Counted from the stretch's first letter, positions 1 to 8,929 are shown. The stretch is 64,000 nt of DNA from Thermoplasmata archaeon (GCA_015063185.1 SUSY01000001.1:35165-99164), one strand, 5' to 3'. A program made the numbers and translations. Notes: generated by a model not told the origin, from the letters alone.

Positions 1-402
1 TTCGGATTGGGCCTTGGTTGTGTACAGTCCGTCGTCATGGCGGCCGTTCAGAACAACTCCGACCCGAGAGAAGTTGGAATGACGACGTCCTCCGTCAGTC
101 TGGTACGTTCTATCGGATCCACCACAGGTACCGCAATATTCTCATTGATCATCTCTAGTAAAATGGATACCGAGTTCGCCGCAAGTATGTTCAATGGGAT
201 GCAAAATGCATTCGGACTTCAGGGTACGGGACTCCTGAGATTCGCGGACATGTTCCCCAACACAGGCGTCGGGAACTTCGTCATAAGCATCTTCGGAAAT
301 GGAATCTGTCTCGCATTCCTGATTGTCGGTGCAGTGTTCCTCCTCGCAGTGGCACTGAGCTTCCTCATGGATGCGAAGTACAGCTTTGTCGGGAAGGAGT
401 GA
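1..402 (+). CDS. MFS drug-efflux-type transporter, C-terminal part (5' end outside window)
   Basis: The reading frame is open from the first base and ends with TGA at 400-402, so the gene starts left of the window. The visible 133 or so residues contain two hydrophobic segments: one in the middle (around TTGTAIFSLIISS) and one near the end (GICLAFLIVGAVFLLAVALSFLM), then a short basic cytoplasmic tail. The pattern of a conserved SVSLVRSIGSTTG segment followed by a long extracytoplasmic loop and a last helix is typical of the C-terminal end of 14-TM DHA2 (EmrB/QacA-like) major facilitator exporters, which expel drugs or metabolites using the proton gradient. Substrate cannot be told from this fragment. 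A GC-rich hairpin follows the stop (412-428). Confidence 0.75.
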   Translation, partial: FGLGLGCVQSVVMAAVQNNSDPREVGMTTSSVSLVRSIGSTTGTAIFSLIISSKMDTEFAASMFNGMQNAFGLQGTGLLRFADMFPNTGVGNFVISIFGNGICLAFLIVGAVFLLAVALSFLMDAKYSFVGKE

Positions 403-411
403 ATCTACCTA

Positions 412-428
412 CCGGCCGTTCCGGCCGG
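412..428. terminator. GC-rich hairpin between convergent genes
   Basis: CCGGCC (412-417) and GGCCGG (423-428) form a perfect 6-bp stem with a 5-nt loop. It lies in the 31-bp gap between the MFS stop codon and the end of the convergent gene at 434. It could act as a transcription or processing end for either strand; no T-run follows directly. One of several such hairpins in this window. Confidence 0.35.
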
Positions 429-433
429 GGGAC

Positions 434-850
434 TCATTCCAAGAAGATCCTGTGCAACGGGACGAAGTACCTGTATTCCTCGTACTCCTTGTAACCTGCA
501 CCGTTGTTATCCGATGCATAGTACACGCTTACACACCCTCTCTCATTGACAAACAGATTGACCGGGCCGGAACAGGCATTGATCCTAGCACCGACGATGA
601 AACCGTTATCCACGATGAGTGCTGACAGGTACTCATCCTCCTCCAGAGAGTGACAACGACACCTTAGATCCGGATCGGGGGATTCACAATCGTATCTCAA
701 CCCCATTCCGGCGGAGTGGAGGGCTGTCATCACGAAGTTCCCCATCTGTTCCTCCAGAGACTTGCCTTCCAAAAGGGACCTCAATTCCTCCACAAGGACA
801 TACTCCCCCATTTCTGGCACATAATCGATGAACTCCATATCTCCTGACAC
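434..850 (-). CDS. Hypothetical protein, 134-138 aa, acidic and cysteine-containing
   Basis: Not recognised. The protein is acidic (ELRSLLEGKSLEEQ helix, many Glu and Asp) and has a CRCHSLEEDEY segment near the middle and a tyrosine-rich C-terminal part (YKEYEEYRYFVPLH). No membrane segment or signal peptide is visible, so it is probably cytoplasmic. The longest frame starts with GTG at 850; an in-frame ATG at 838 follows GGAG by only two bases, so the start is uncertain. It is convergent with the MFS gene and lies just downstream of tRNA-Arg on the same strand. Codon use looks like that of neighbours (GC-rich third positions), which favours a real gene, but function is unknown. Confidence 0.55.
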   Translation of the reverse strand: MSGDMEFIDYVPEMGEYVLVEELRSLLEGKSLEEQMGNFVMTALHSAGMGLRYDCESPDPDLRCRCHSLEEDEYLSALIVDNGFIVGARINACSGPVNLFVNERGCVSVYYASDNNGAGYKEYEEYRYFVPLHRIFLE

Positions 851-877
851 CCCAATCTAACGGAAATACATTGTATG

Positions 878-949
878 TGGACCTGCCGGGATTCGAACCC
901 GGGTTCTCGGCTCCGAAGACCGATGGGATATCCACTACCTCACAAGTCC
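878..949 (-). tRNA. tRNA-Arg (anticodon TCG)
   Basis: On the minus strand the 7-bp acceptor stem GGACTTG/CAGGTCC, the T arm with TTCGAAT loop, and an anticodon arm TCGGT-loop-GCCGA with loop CTTCGGA give anticodon TCG (reads CGA). No intron and no encoded CCA. A TATA-like TAAATATC lies about 25 bp upstream (around 970-976). Confidence 0.92.
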
Positions 950-1059
950 ATCATCGCGATTGGTCTACCGATATTTACGGAATGTGCCAATCCCCCTCTT
1001 AGACATCCATGCGAAAAACGAACGACAACCTTAATGTCCATGTCATTGATGAGGGGTAC

Positions 1060-2109
1060 ATGTCTAAGATCACAATGAATCACGGCTCCGGAGGAGAGGT
1101 GATGCAGGACTTCATCTCGAAGCATGTCACCGCACACTTCCCGAAGATGGATTTCTCCGTGCCGCTCGATGCTCTCGACGACTCCGCTGTCGTCGATGAC
1201 ATCGTGTTCACCAGCGACGGTCATACCGTGAAACCGCTGTTCTTCCCCGGAGGGGACATCGGATCGCTCTCCGTTGCAGGAACCGTTAACGACATCTCCG
1301 TCATGGGTGCAACCCCCCTTGCGATTTCCTGCGCATTGATCATCGAGGCAGGATTGGAGATGGACATAGTGGATAGAGTAATGAGGTCCGTCGGGGAGAC
1401 CTGCAAATCATGCGGTGTGCCTGTCGCCACCGGTGACACCAAGGTCGTAGACGCAGGGGCGGCCGATCAGTTGTACATGGTCACATCCGCAGTCGGTAAG
1501 AGATCCCCCTACATGGACCACAACCTCGATGTAGCCTCTCAATACAGAAAGGTTGACTCCAAATGGGCAACAGACAACAACGTCAGACCGGGAGATTCCA
1601 TCATCGTATCGGGATACATCGGAGACCATGGCGTAGCGCTCCTCTCCTTCAGGGAAGGATACGGATTCGAGAGCGAGATCAAGAGCGATGTCGCACCGCT
1701 CAATGGATTGATTGCCGAGGGCCTTAAGACCGGAGGTATAGTGACCATGAAGGACCCTACCAGGGGAGGACTTGCAAACACATTGAACGAATGGTGTGCC
1801 AAATCTGGTATCGGAATGGAGGTTCGTGAGAACGACATCCCCCTCAGGGACGGAGTGGTCAACGCATGCGAGATGCTGGGTATCGACCCCCTGTCGATCG
1901 GAAACGAAGGAAAGGTCGTCATTGCCTGCGTCCCCGAAATGGAGGAGGAAATTCTGAAGACACTTCATTCCCACCCGTTGGGAAAGAACGCGGCATGTAT
2001 CGGTCGTGCGGTCGAATCCAACGTGCCCCGCGTCATCATGAAGACGGCTGTCGGTGGAAAGAGGATCCTCGAACCGCCGACCGGCGATCCCGTACCCAGA
2101 ATCTGCTGA
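1060..2109 (+). CDS. hypE: [NiFe]-hydrogenase maturation protein HypE
   Basis: HypE dehydrates the thiocarboxamide that HypF makes on its C-terminal cysteine, giving the cyanide ligands for the Fe centre of [NiFe] hydrogenases. The 349-residue protein starts with the family hallmark NHGSGG (residues 6-11), has the AIRS/PurM-like ATP-binding and C-terminal domains (TGDTKVVD, KDPTRGGLA) and ends in the expected Pro-Arg-Ile-Cys, the Cys being the modified residue. The ATG at 1060 was chosen because GAGGGG lies just before it and the family starts here; a longer in-frame extension to 1009 has no support. It is not next to other hyp genes except hypB about 13 kb away. A strong hairpin follows the gene (2126-2145). 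Confidence 0.95.
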   Translation: MSKITMNHGSGGEVMQDFISKHVTAHFPKMDFSVPLDALDDSAVVDDIVFTSDGHTVKPLFFPGGDIGSLSVAGTVNDISVMGATPLAISCALIIEAGLEMDIVDRVMRSVGETCKSCGVPVATGDTKVVDAGAADQLYMVTSAVGKRSPYMDHNLDVASQYRKVDSKWATDNNVRPGDSIIVSGYIGDHGVALLSFREGYGFESEIKSDVAPLNGLIAEGLKTGGIVTMKDPTRGGLANTLNEWCAKSGIGMEVRENDIPLRDGVVNACEMLGIDPLSIGNEGKVVIACVPEMEEEILKTLHSHPLGKNAACIGRAVESNVPRVIMKTAVGGKRILEPPTGDPVPRIC

Positions 2110-2125
2110 TTCTGGCACTTTTTAA

Positions 2126-2145
2126 TGAGGGTCATCGGACCCTCA
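2126..2145 (+). terminator. 8-bp hairpin downstream of hypE
   Basis: TGAGGGTC (2126-2133) and GACCCTCA (2138-2145) pair perfectly around an ATCG tetraloop. A five-T run (2119-2123) precedes it and an AT-rich stretch follows. It sits between hypE and the next gene and probably marks the transcript end or a processing site. Confidence 0.45.
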
Positions 2146-2193
2146 ATATCCTTATTAATCGGGCCACCATCCTTCAATCAGGTGTAATAGAAC

Positions 2194-3381
2194 ATGGTCA
2201 CATTCGTGCCGTTCCCAGGATTCAGGCCCGCGTTGAAGAACGAAGAGACGATCGAGGATCGTATCTCCCCTCCTTATGATGTCATCGGACCCGATTATCT
2301 CGCAGAGTTGCAATCGAAGCCCAACAACGTCACCAGGTTCACCCTGATGCCGGAGAACGGCAGATATCACAACTCCAGAAAGGAGCTCGATGCTGCCATC
2401 GCGGACGGTTCCCTCGTACAGGACACGGATTCGTTCTATCTCTACAAGCAGACCTTCGATGACAAGGGCACTATCAGAGTCAGGACCGGACTCGCAGGAC
2501 TCCTGAAGACCGAATCGTTCGATGCAGGGAACATCGTCCCCCACGAGGAAACGTTCTCCAAGGTCAAGGCGGACCGCCTCAACCTCCTCAGGGACATGGA
2601 GACCCACCTCGAATCCATATTCGGAATCTACGACGGATTCACCGCGGAGCTCAACGCATCAATAAAGGATTCCGCAGAGAAGGTGTACGACTATACCGAC
2701 AAGGATGGAGTAAGGCACGAGTACTTCAAGATATCCGACGAGAGCGTCACATCCAGGATCACCGAGGAACTGAAGGGTCAGAGCATGATGATCGCTGACG
2801 GTCACCACAGGTACGAGACCGCACTCAACTTCTCCCTCGAGAACCCCGGGAACGAGAAGAAGTCCTATGTTCTCGCGACACTCGTCGCATCCGACGATGA
2901 GGGATTGGTCATCTGGCCCACCCACAGGCTCATCACCGCGGAGGACATCGGAGAGAACAGCGCCATCAAGAAGCTCTCCAAGACACTCACCGTCGAAGAG
3001 GCCGAATCCCCCGAGGACATGCTCGCCAAGTTGAAGGACCACAAGATGGGACTGTACTTCAGATCCGGAAAATGCCTCCTTGCTGACTACGGCGGACAGG
3101 AAGATCCCATGTGGGACCTCGACACATACATCGCACAGGAGCTCATCATCAACGGCGTCTACAAAGCGGACGAGGGAAAGTCCTCCGTCGCATACGATGC
3201 GGAAACCGATTCAGTCATGAAGAAGATGGCGGACAAGCAGTACGATCTCGCCATCATCCTCAACGACCCCAGCCTCCAGGACATCTGGGACCTCTCCGCC
3301 ATCGGAAAAAGGATGCCCAAGAAGACCACTTTCTTCTTCCCGAAGATCTGGTCCGGATTCGTCTTCTACAGGATGAATTGA
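2194..3381 (+). CDS. DUF1015 family protein
   Basis: A 395-residue soluble protein that matches the DUF1015 family (PFPGFRP near the N-terminus, ISPPYDVI, HEETFSKVKADRLNL, and the DGHHRYETAL motif). The family is widespread in bacteria and archaea, often near amino-acid or nucleotide genes. I cannot assign a reaction from sequence alone. The conserved DGHHR motif (about residues 202-206) resembles a polar active site. The ATG at 2194 gives the family N-terminus. It is monocistronic here, bounded by hairpins at 2126-2145 and 3389-3404. Confidence 0.85.
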   Translation: MVTFVPFPGFRPALKNEETIEDRISPPYDVIGPDYLAELQSKPNNVTRFTLMPENGRYHNSRKELDAAIADGSLVQDTDSFYLYKQTFDDKGTIRVRTGLAGLLKTESFDAGNIVPHEETFSKVKADRLNLLRDMETHLESIFGIYDGFTAELNASIKDSAEKVYDYTDKDGVRHEYFKISDESVTSRITEELKGQSMMIADGHHRYETALNFSLENPGNEKKSYVLATLVASDDEGLVIWPTHRLITAEDIGENSAIKKLSKTLTVEEAESPEDMLAKLKDHKMGLYFRSGKCLLADYGGQEDPMWDLDTYIAQELIINGVYKADEGKSSVAYDAETDSVMKKMADKQYDLAIILNDPSLQDIWDLSAIGKRMPKKTTFFFPKIWSGFVFYRMN

Positions 3382-3388
3382 AACCCAT

Positions 3389-3415
3389 TGGCCCTTCCGG
3401 GCCACCACCATTTTT
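3389..3415 (+). terminator. Hairpin plus T-run after the DUF1015 gene
   Basis: TGGCCC (3389-3394) and GGGCCA (3399-3404) form a perfect 6-bp stem with a TTCC loop, followed by a TTTTT run at 3411-3415. The layout resembles a bacterial-style intrinsic terminator; in archaea the T-run alone may be what matters. Confidence 0.5.
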
Positions 3416-3485
3416 ATCAAGATGTGAGATTCGTCAAAACCCGACTCGATTGATACGTCACCGTAACGATAGAAATGTAAAAGAG

Positions 3486-3557
3486 AGCCGACGACGGGAA
3501 TCGGACCCGCGACCTGCGCCTTACCAAGGCGCCGCTATACCCCTTAGCCACGTCGGC
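3486..3557 (-). tRNA. tRNA-Thr (anticodon GGT)
   Basis: Minus-strand cloverleaf with acceptor stem GCCGACG/CGTCGGC, anticodon stem GCGCC/GGCGC with loop TTGGTAA (anticodon GGT, reads ACC) and a standard T arm. No intron, CCA not encoded. TATA-like TTTATAAT lies about 28 bp upstream (3583-3592), with a 13-bp inverted repeat in between (3564-3576). Confidence 0.92.
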
Positions 3558-3563
3558 GTCAAA

Positions 3564-3576
3564 GGGGATTATCCCC
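3564..3576. promoter_or_regulatory. 13-bp inverted repeat between TATA box and tRNA-Thr
   Basis: GGGGAT (3564-3569), one spacer base, ATCCCC (3571-3576). It occupies the space between the TATA-like element and the mature tRNA 5' end, where the start site or short 5' leader lies. It could be a protein site or a leader hairpin; chance is possible. Confidence 0.25.
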
Positions 3577-3691
3577 CTATCAATTATAAAGCTATCGGCC
3601 AGAAACATGATGAATCCCTTAGGATACTGATCAAAGTTCACCTTTACCCCTTCGCTCAAAGCCAAAGCTTATTCAATACGCGCACAATCGG

Positions 3692-5638
3692 ATGTTCATG
3701 AAGAAAGAGATGAGTTCCTTTGACGTCAGAGCCCTTGCCAAGGATTTGGCCGCTCTCGAAGGTAGCCACATGGACAAGATCTTCCAATGGGACTCAGGCA
3801 CCATGCTATTCAGGATCAATGTCTCCGGAAAGGGTAAGGTGGACCTCTACTTCAAGGACAGTAAATGGCTGTATATGCCGGCTAACAAACCGGAGACGCC
3901 GATGAACCCCCTGTCGTTCGCCACTTACCTCAGAAAATACATCGACAATGCTCGTATCGGTAAAACGTGGCAAGTAGGATTCGATAGAGTACTCATCATG
4001 GAGGTACTAAAGGCGGATTTTGAATACCACCTCATCTTCGAACTCTTCGGCGGAGGGAACATCCTTCTCGTTCACGACGGTAAGATCGAGAACTGCCTCA
4101 TCCACAAGACCATGAGAGACAGGAGCGTCAGACCTGGTTCGGACTACCAGATGCCCAAAACCCGTTTCGACCCTACCGTATCACCATTCGAGGAATTCGA
4201 AGAGATTCTGAAGAAATCCACATCGGATACCGTCAGAACACTCGCCACCGGAATAAGTCTCGGAGGACAATATGCGGAAGAGGTCTGTAAATTGGCCGAC
4301 ATCCCTAAGAATACCCCTACATTGGAATTGGACGATTCGAAAATCAAACTTCTGTGGGACAGCATGAAGGGACTCGTTGCCAGGGCATTCGAAGAGACCT
4401 CCCCTACCATGTATCTCGATGAAAAGGATGAAATCGTGGACATCACCCCTACCGAACTATCGATATACTCCGACAAGGTGATGGCCAAGTACCCGTCCCT
4501 TTCCGCGGCGATCGATGAACTCATGAAGAGGATCTCCGCCACTCAGGAGAAGGAATATGTCGATCCCGAACTCGAGAAGCTCAAACGCAGGATCGATAAG
4601 CAGACCGAGACCATCGATGATTACAAGACCGAGGCCGAATCCCTCAGGTCCAAAGCGGATTCGCTGTACGAGTGTTACCAACAGGCCGATGAATTGCTCA
4701 AGGTACTGAACACGCAGAGTGCCAGACTTACATGGGAGAAACTCAGAGAAGGTGCTATGAAGATTCCGTTCGTAACGGCCATCGACCCTTCCAAGAACAA
4801 AGTGACGGCCAAGTTCTCCGATCAGATCGTGACCCTCGATTATACGAAAGGATTGGATGCGAACGCATCGGACATATATCAACAAGGCAAGGAGATCAAC
4901 GACAAGGCCAACAGGGCATTGGAGGCCCTGAAAGACAGTCAGGCCACCTACGAGAAGAGACTGAAGGGATTCAACAAACAGCAGCTGGCACGTGCCAATA
5001 GGGTACAGCCGACCAAGCAGTTCTGGTTTGAAAGGTACAAGTGGTTCTTCACATCCAACGGCAAGATGGTCATCGCAGGAAAGGACGCCCATACCAACGA
5101 CAATATCGTCAAGAAGCACCTGAAGGACAAGGACTGTTACGCTCACGCAGACCTCCATGGAGCACCATCCACGATCCTCAAGGATGGGCAACTTGCCGAG
5201 GACATCGACCTCAGGGAGGCTTGTCACTTCGCACTGGCACAATCCAAGGGATGGGTTGCCGCACTCAGTGATGGGAGTGCGTACTGGGTCTATCCGGATC
5301 AGGTCAGTAAGACCCCCGAAGCGGGAGAATTCGTCCCCAGAGGAGCGTTCATCATCCGTGGAAAGAGGAATTACGAGTTCCACCTCCCGATGGAACTGGC
5401 CGTTGGAGAGATTACATACCAGAATGAGAGAAAGGTCATGTGTGGACCTCTCGATGCTGTAAAATCACAATCTTCGAAATACTTCGTCATCGTACCTGGA
5501 AGAGGTAAAGCGGGAAAGACCGCTGCACAGATGGCAAAGGAGTTCAACGTTCCGGAAGAGGAGATCTCCAGGATCCTGCCACCAGGAGACAGTGAGATAA
5601 AACAGAAGGTTTGGCCTGAAGAGAGAGCTGAAGAATAA
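3692..5638 (+). CDS. rqcH: RqcH/Rqc2 (NEMF) family ribosome quality-control factor
   Basis: A 648-residue NFACT protein. In archaea and bacteria this family binds stalled large ribosomal subunits with peptidyl-tRNA and recruits tRNA-Ala to add C-terminal Ala tails. Visible parts: NFACT-N domain (FDVRALAKDLAALEGSHMDKIFQ, with HKTMRDRSVRPGSDYQ), a charged coiled coil at about residues 285-345, and the NFACT-R domain with HADLHGAPSTI around residues 486-496. The older annotation as fibronectin-binding protein comes from bacterial homologues. Start at 3692 (ATG) or the ATG two codons later; no clear ribosome binding site decides. It is followed by antisense tRNA-Arg and S17e. Confidence 0.93.
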   Translation: MFMKKEMSSFDVRALAKDLAALEGSHMDKIFQWDSGTMLFRINVSGKGKVDLYFKDSKWLYMPANKPETPMNPLSFATYLRKYIDNARIGKTWQVGFDRVLIMEVLKADFEYHLIFELFGGGNILLVHDGKIENCLIHKTMRDRSVRPGSDYQMPKTRFDPTVSPFEEFEEILKKSTSDTVRTLATGISLGGQYAEEVCKLADIPKNTPTLELDDSKIKLLWDSMKGLVARAFEETSPTMYLDEKDEIVDITPTELSIYSDKVMAKYPSLSAAIDELMKRISATQEKEYVDPELEKLKRRIDKQTETIDDYKTEAESLRSKADSLYECYQQADELLKVLNTQSARLTWEKLREGAMKIPFVTAIDPSKNKVTAKFSDQIVTLDYTKGLDANASDIYQQGKEINDKANRALEALKDSQATYEKRLKGFNKQQLARANRVQPTKQFWFERYKWFFTSNGKMVIAGKDAHTNDNIVKKHLKDKDCYAHADLHGAPSTILKDGQLAEDIDLREACHFALAQSKGWVAALSDGSAYWVYPDQVSKTPEAGEFVPRGAFIIRGKRNYEFHLPMELAVGEITYQNERKVMCGPLDAVKSQSSKYFVIVPGRGKAGKTAAQMAKEFNVPEEEISRILPPGDSEIKQKVWPEERAEE

Positions 5639-5681
5639 TCTTCGAGACCATGATTCGCTCAATGGATTGAAGAAGGGGTGG

Positions 5682-5755
5682 TGCCCGCGCCGGAATTCGA
5701 ATCCGGGTCAAGAGATCCGCAATCTCACAGGATATCCAAGCTACCCCACGCGGGC
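5682..5755 (-). tRNA. tRNA-Arg (anticodon GCG)
   Basis: Minus-strand cloverleaf: acceptor stem GCCCGCG/CGCGGGC, anticodon loop TTGCGGA (anticodon GCG, reads CGC), T arm with TTCGAAT loop. The outermost anticodon-stem pair looks mismatched (T-T). It begins 39 bp after the end of rps17e on the same strand, so the two may be cotranscribed. Confidence 0.88.
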
Positions 5756-5794
5756 ATTTAGCGGATTTTTTTACTCTTTTACAAGATAAGAGGT

Positions 5795-5986
5795 TTAGAT
5801 TTCGCTGTGGGAGAGATAGCGAGTGATGTAACCAGCGATGCGGTTCCTCATAGTAACCGTCTGAACGTCGGTCAGGTTGTCGACCATCTCCTTGTTTGCA
5901 TCGAAATCAGTGCTGAACTGGCCAGGATATTTGTTGACGAGTTCGAGAGACACTCTCTTAATGTATGTGGGTCTGATTCTTCCCAT
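5795..5986 (-). CDS. rps17e: Small ribosomal subunit protein eS17 (S17e)
   Basis: A 63-residue protein opening with the family signature MGRIRPTYIKR. It is a structural component of the archaeal and eukaryotic 30S/40S subunit and a strong archaeal marker. The ATG at 5986 was preferred over one three codons upstream because GGTGA lies five bases before it and because family members start here. A TATA-like TTTAAATA at about 6019-6026 gives a short leader. tRNA-Arg(GCG) follows on the same strand. Confidence 0.95.
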   Translation of the reverse strand: MGRIRPTYIKRVSLELVNKYPGQFSTDFDANKEMVDNLTDVQTVTMRNRIAGYITRYLSHSEI

Positions 5987-6119
5987 GTCATTCACCGATT
6001 AAGGCGGATTAAGTGGATACCTTATTTAAATGTACGCTTGAGACCAATGGGTCCAAGACTAGACTGATGAGCACATAAAACGGGTACAACTACTAAATCG
6101 TAGGATGTGATTCACATGT

Positions 6120-7439
6120 ATGGACCTTTTCGAGTTCACAAGGAAGGGCATCCTGAAGAACGATGCACCTCTTGCAAGTAGGGTCAGGCCAACAACCATA
6201 GACGAAGTGGTGGGTCAGGAACACATACTCGGAAAGGATAAACTGCTATATAGATCGATAAAGGCGGATAGGATCAGTTCTCTGATATTCTATGGTCCAC
6301 CGGGAACGGGTAAGACCACACTAGCACAGGTCATCGCCAATACCACGGAAGCGCATTTCACGGAGCTTAATGCCACCACATCCGGAAAGAAGGACATGGA
6401 AGCAGCGGTCGAAGATGCCAAGACACGTTTGGGAATGAATGCGAAGAGGACGATCCTGTTCATAGATGAGATACACAGATTCAACAAGGCACAGCAGGAT
6501 TACCTTCTACCGTTTGTGGAGAACGGTACGGTCATCCTCATCGGTGCTACAACGGAGAACCCATATTTCGAAGTGAACAGGGCGCTGATATCCCGTTCCA
6601 CCGTGTTCGAATTGAAACCTTTGACCAAAGAGGATATCGTCAGAATCCTTAGGAATGCCATATCCGACAAGGAGAAAGGACTTGGGAACAACAACATCGT
6701 GATGGATGATGATGCGTTGGAATTCCTTGCGGACATGTGCAACGGTGATGCCAGATCTGCATTGAACGCGTTGGAGATTGGAGCATTGACCACGGATCGT
6801 TCGGAAGACGGTACGATACACATCACACTGGAAGTCGCCTCATCATGCATCCAGAAGCGTGTATTGGGATACGATAAGGACGGAGACAACCACTATGACA
6901 CCATCTCCGCCTTCATCAAAAGTATGAGGGGTTCCGATCCCGATGCTGCAGTGTACTATCTTGCAAGGATGCTCTATGCAGGAGAGGACATCCGTTTCAT
7001 TTCCAGGAGGATAATGATCTGTGCATCGGAGGACGTCGGCAATGCGGATCCGCAGGCATTGGTTGTGGCCACTGCCGCGGCACAGGCAGTCGAACGTATC
7101 GGTATGCCCGAAGCACAGATCATATTGTCCCAGGCTGCAACATACGTGGCTTGCGCCCCAAAGAGCAATGCTGCATGTAATGCGATATTCGCTGCCATGA
7201 AGTCGGTCAAAGAGGAACCAATCGGCAGGATCCCCCCATACCTACAGGATGCCCACTACGGTGGTGCCAAGGACCTCGGTCGCGGAATCGGATACAAATA
7301 TCCACATAACTTCGAATACAATTGGGTCAAACAACAATACCTTCCAGACGAACTCATCGGCAGGACCTTCTATAAGTTGACCGAGAATGGATATGAGAAG
7401 AGTATCAGAGCCTACTTCAAGAGGATAGGTAAACTCTGA
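6120..7439 (+). CDS. rarA: Replication-associated recombination ATPase RarA (MgsA/WRNIP1 family)
   Basis: A 439-residue AAA+ clamp-loader-like ATPase acting at stalled replication forks. Walker A GPPGTGKT is at residues 59-66, Walker B FIDEIHRF near 112-119, the sensor GATTENP follows, and the C-terminal MgsA domain carries SEDVGNADPQAL and ARMLYAGEDIRF(I)SRR-type motifs. Length agrees with the family (about 430-450). The ATG at 6120 is used; an ATG four bases earlier is in another frame. The gene ends base-to-base against convergent thyX (7439/7440). Confidence 0.95.
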   Translation: MDLFEFTRKGILKNDAPLASRVRPTTIDEVVGQEHILGKDKLLYRSIKADRISSLIFYGPPGTGKTTLAQVIANTTEAHFTELNATTSGKKDMEAAVEDAKTRLGMNAKRTILFIDEIHRFNKAQQDYLLPFVENGTVILIGATTENPYFEVNRALISRSTVFELKPLTKEDIVRILRNAISDKEKGLGNNNIVMDDDALEFLADMCNGDARSALNALEIGALTTDRSEDGTIHITLEVASSCIQKRVLGYDKDGDNHYDTISAFIKSMRGSDPDAAVYYLARMLYAGEDIRFISRRIMICASEDVGNADPQALVVATAAAQAVERIGMPEAQIILSQAATYVACAPKSNAACNAIFAAMKSVKEEPIGRIPPYLQDAHYGGAKDLGRGIGYKYPHNFEYNWVKQQYLPDELIGRTFYKLTENGYEKSIRAYFKRIGKL

Positions 7440-8099
7440 TCACTTCTTACGTCTGGGACTTCCGCAACTCTTCTGTCCTTCAGGACATGGGCCACGTACA
7501 CATGGCGGTCCAGCATTGGCGAATATCGTTGGGGAGACCTCGGAACAGAGTCTCAGCATCTCGTCGGCCATCTCCCTGATCTCCCACTGTGCACGGGTGC
7601 AGCAACGTAACGAAAAGAAATGAAGAAGTTCCCTTGCATTCATGGTGATGGTGATATTGGTAGTACAACCATTAGGAAGAAGGTATCTGGCATCCTCTGC
7701 TGGCACACCTGCATCCACCAACTTGCCGTACGCCTCCCAGATGGTGTCCATGACGTCATCGAACAATGCAGAGCGCCCTTCATCCCCAGATATGGTGGGA
7801 GGGGTGACGTAGGTGGCATCCTTCATGGAAACATACCTCTGGCTCTGTTGTGAGAACGAGGCGATCCTATGTCTGACCAACTGATGCGTCAATGCTCTGG
7901 ACACGCCCTCCACGGAGAACGTGAAGGATGCATGCTCGATGACGGAATGGTGCCCCATACCTACGATCCTTCCGAGCGATTTCTCAGGATCGCCAGTACC
8001 AAGGAGTTCATGAGCGGGATCCTCCGAGTAACAGGACCTTCCTGCCGCCGCGCATACGGCATCGGCGTTCTGGGTATATGCAAGGAGCTTGACTATCAT
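7440..8099 (-). CDS. thyX: Flavin-dependent thymidylate synthase ThyX
   Basis: ThyX makes dTMP from dUMP with methylene-folate (or the organism's equivalent C1 carrier), FAD and reduced nicotinamide. The 219-residue protein carries the ThyX motif RHR-X7-S at residues 76-86 (RHRIASFSQQS followed by QRY) and the HHSVIEHASFTF segment. An unusual short Cys-rich basic tail (CVRGPCPEGQKSCGSPRRKK region) ends the protein. The ATG at 8099 was chosen because GGTGA is five bases upstream, inside the end of the TraB gene; the longer start at 8111 would overlap that gene. Translationally coupled to the TraB-family gene. Confidence 0.95.
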   Translation of the reverse strand: MIVKLLAYTQNADAVCAAAGRSCYSEDPAHELLGTGDPEKSLGRIVGMGHHSVIEHASFTFSVEGVSRALTHQLVRHRIASFSQQSQRYVSMKDATYVTPPTISGDEGRSALFDDVMDTIWEAYGKLVDAGVPAEDARYLLPNGCTTNITITMNARELLHFFSLRCCTRAQWEIREMADEMLRLCSEVSPTIFANAGPPCVRGPCPEGQKSCGSPRRKK

Positions 8100-8100
8100 T

Positions 8101-8826
8101 CTATTCACCATCGTGGTTCCAGGCCTCTGAACGGATCTTATCGAGACGTTCCTTATCCGTTATATCACGAAGCCTTATCTTTTTAATCTCTAGGTCTGAA
8201 AGGAGATCGGAGATCCCTTCCACGTGTGCATCCCCGCACACTACGACGATCTTCGAATACCTTCCGGCATAATCGCGGATCTGTTCTGCCATGAGTTCAT
8301 TACGCTCATCCACCAACTTACGGACAAGTGTCGGATACTTCCTACGCATATCGGCCATCATCTCGGCCTCACGTTCTCCAAAATCCTTCACTACCGTATC
8401 TGCCCTCTTCTTACCACGGAAACCGTCTGTGTATGTGGAGATGGAATAGCGCATTCTCTCACGGAAGGGCATCTCCTCCCACATCTCATTCATCACCTGT
8501 GTGGCATTGGTGTCTATGAAGGCGACCTCGGCACCGATCTGTCTGCCTGTGAGTGCGGCAGTTACCAATTCGCTCCCTACATCGGAACCATGTTCCTTTG
8601 CCATCTTCTGCTGGTATTTGGCAGCACGACGATAGATCCATGGGGACTTGTCCTCCACCTGCACAGGTTGTGCCCCGGGATCCTGTTGACCGGTGAGCAT
8701 CTTGAATCTGGTATAATCCAATTCGACCAACACGGCCTCCGGCCATATGTTCTTGATCAAGAACATTATGGGCTCAGAGAGCCTGAAGACATGACCGGTG
8801 CCGATTATCGTGATCATCGATACCAT
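8101..8826 (-). CDS. TraB/PrgY-family protein
   Basis: About 241 residues starting MVSMITIIGTGHVF, the GxGH-type N-terminal motif of the TraB/PrgY/GumN (Tiki-like) superfamily, followed by VLVELDYTRFKML, and ending with VVVCGDAHVEGI where the second conserved GxxH motif lies. Members are related to metalloproteases; archaeal versions are of unknown role and this one lacks obvious C-terminal membrane helices. Start is ambiguous between ATG 8826 and ATG 8817. The gene ends with TAG (8101-8103), a rare stop in this window, and the bases just before it serve as ribosome binding site for thyX. Confidence 0.8.
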   Translation of the reverse strand: MVSMITIIGTGHVFRLSEPIMFLIKNIWPEAVLVELDYTRFKMLTGQQDPGAQPVQVEDKSPWIYRRAAKYQQKMAKEHGSDVGSELVTAALTGRQIGAEVAFIDTNATQVMNEMWEEMPFRERMRYSISTYTDGFRGKKRADTVVKDFGEREAEMMADMRRKYPTLVRKLVDERNELMAEQIRDYAGRYSKIVVVCGDAHVEGISDLLSDLEIKKIRLRDITDKERLDKIRSEAWNHDGE

Positions 8827-8929
8827 ATACCCACACGGATAGTTAATGCACACGGTGGTTCTTCGATGCTACTCACACGAAACGTCGAAGACCCACACGG
8901 TTTTATTGTGAGCGCGAGATACCGCATAC

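Noticed and set aside
8071-8103. Functional pyrrolysine in the TraB-family protein
   Set aside because: The UAG is at the natural end of the family and overlaps the thyX ribosome binding site, so it is most simply a stop; kept only as an open question under the amber-stop finding.
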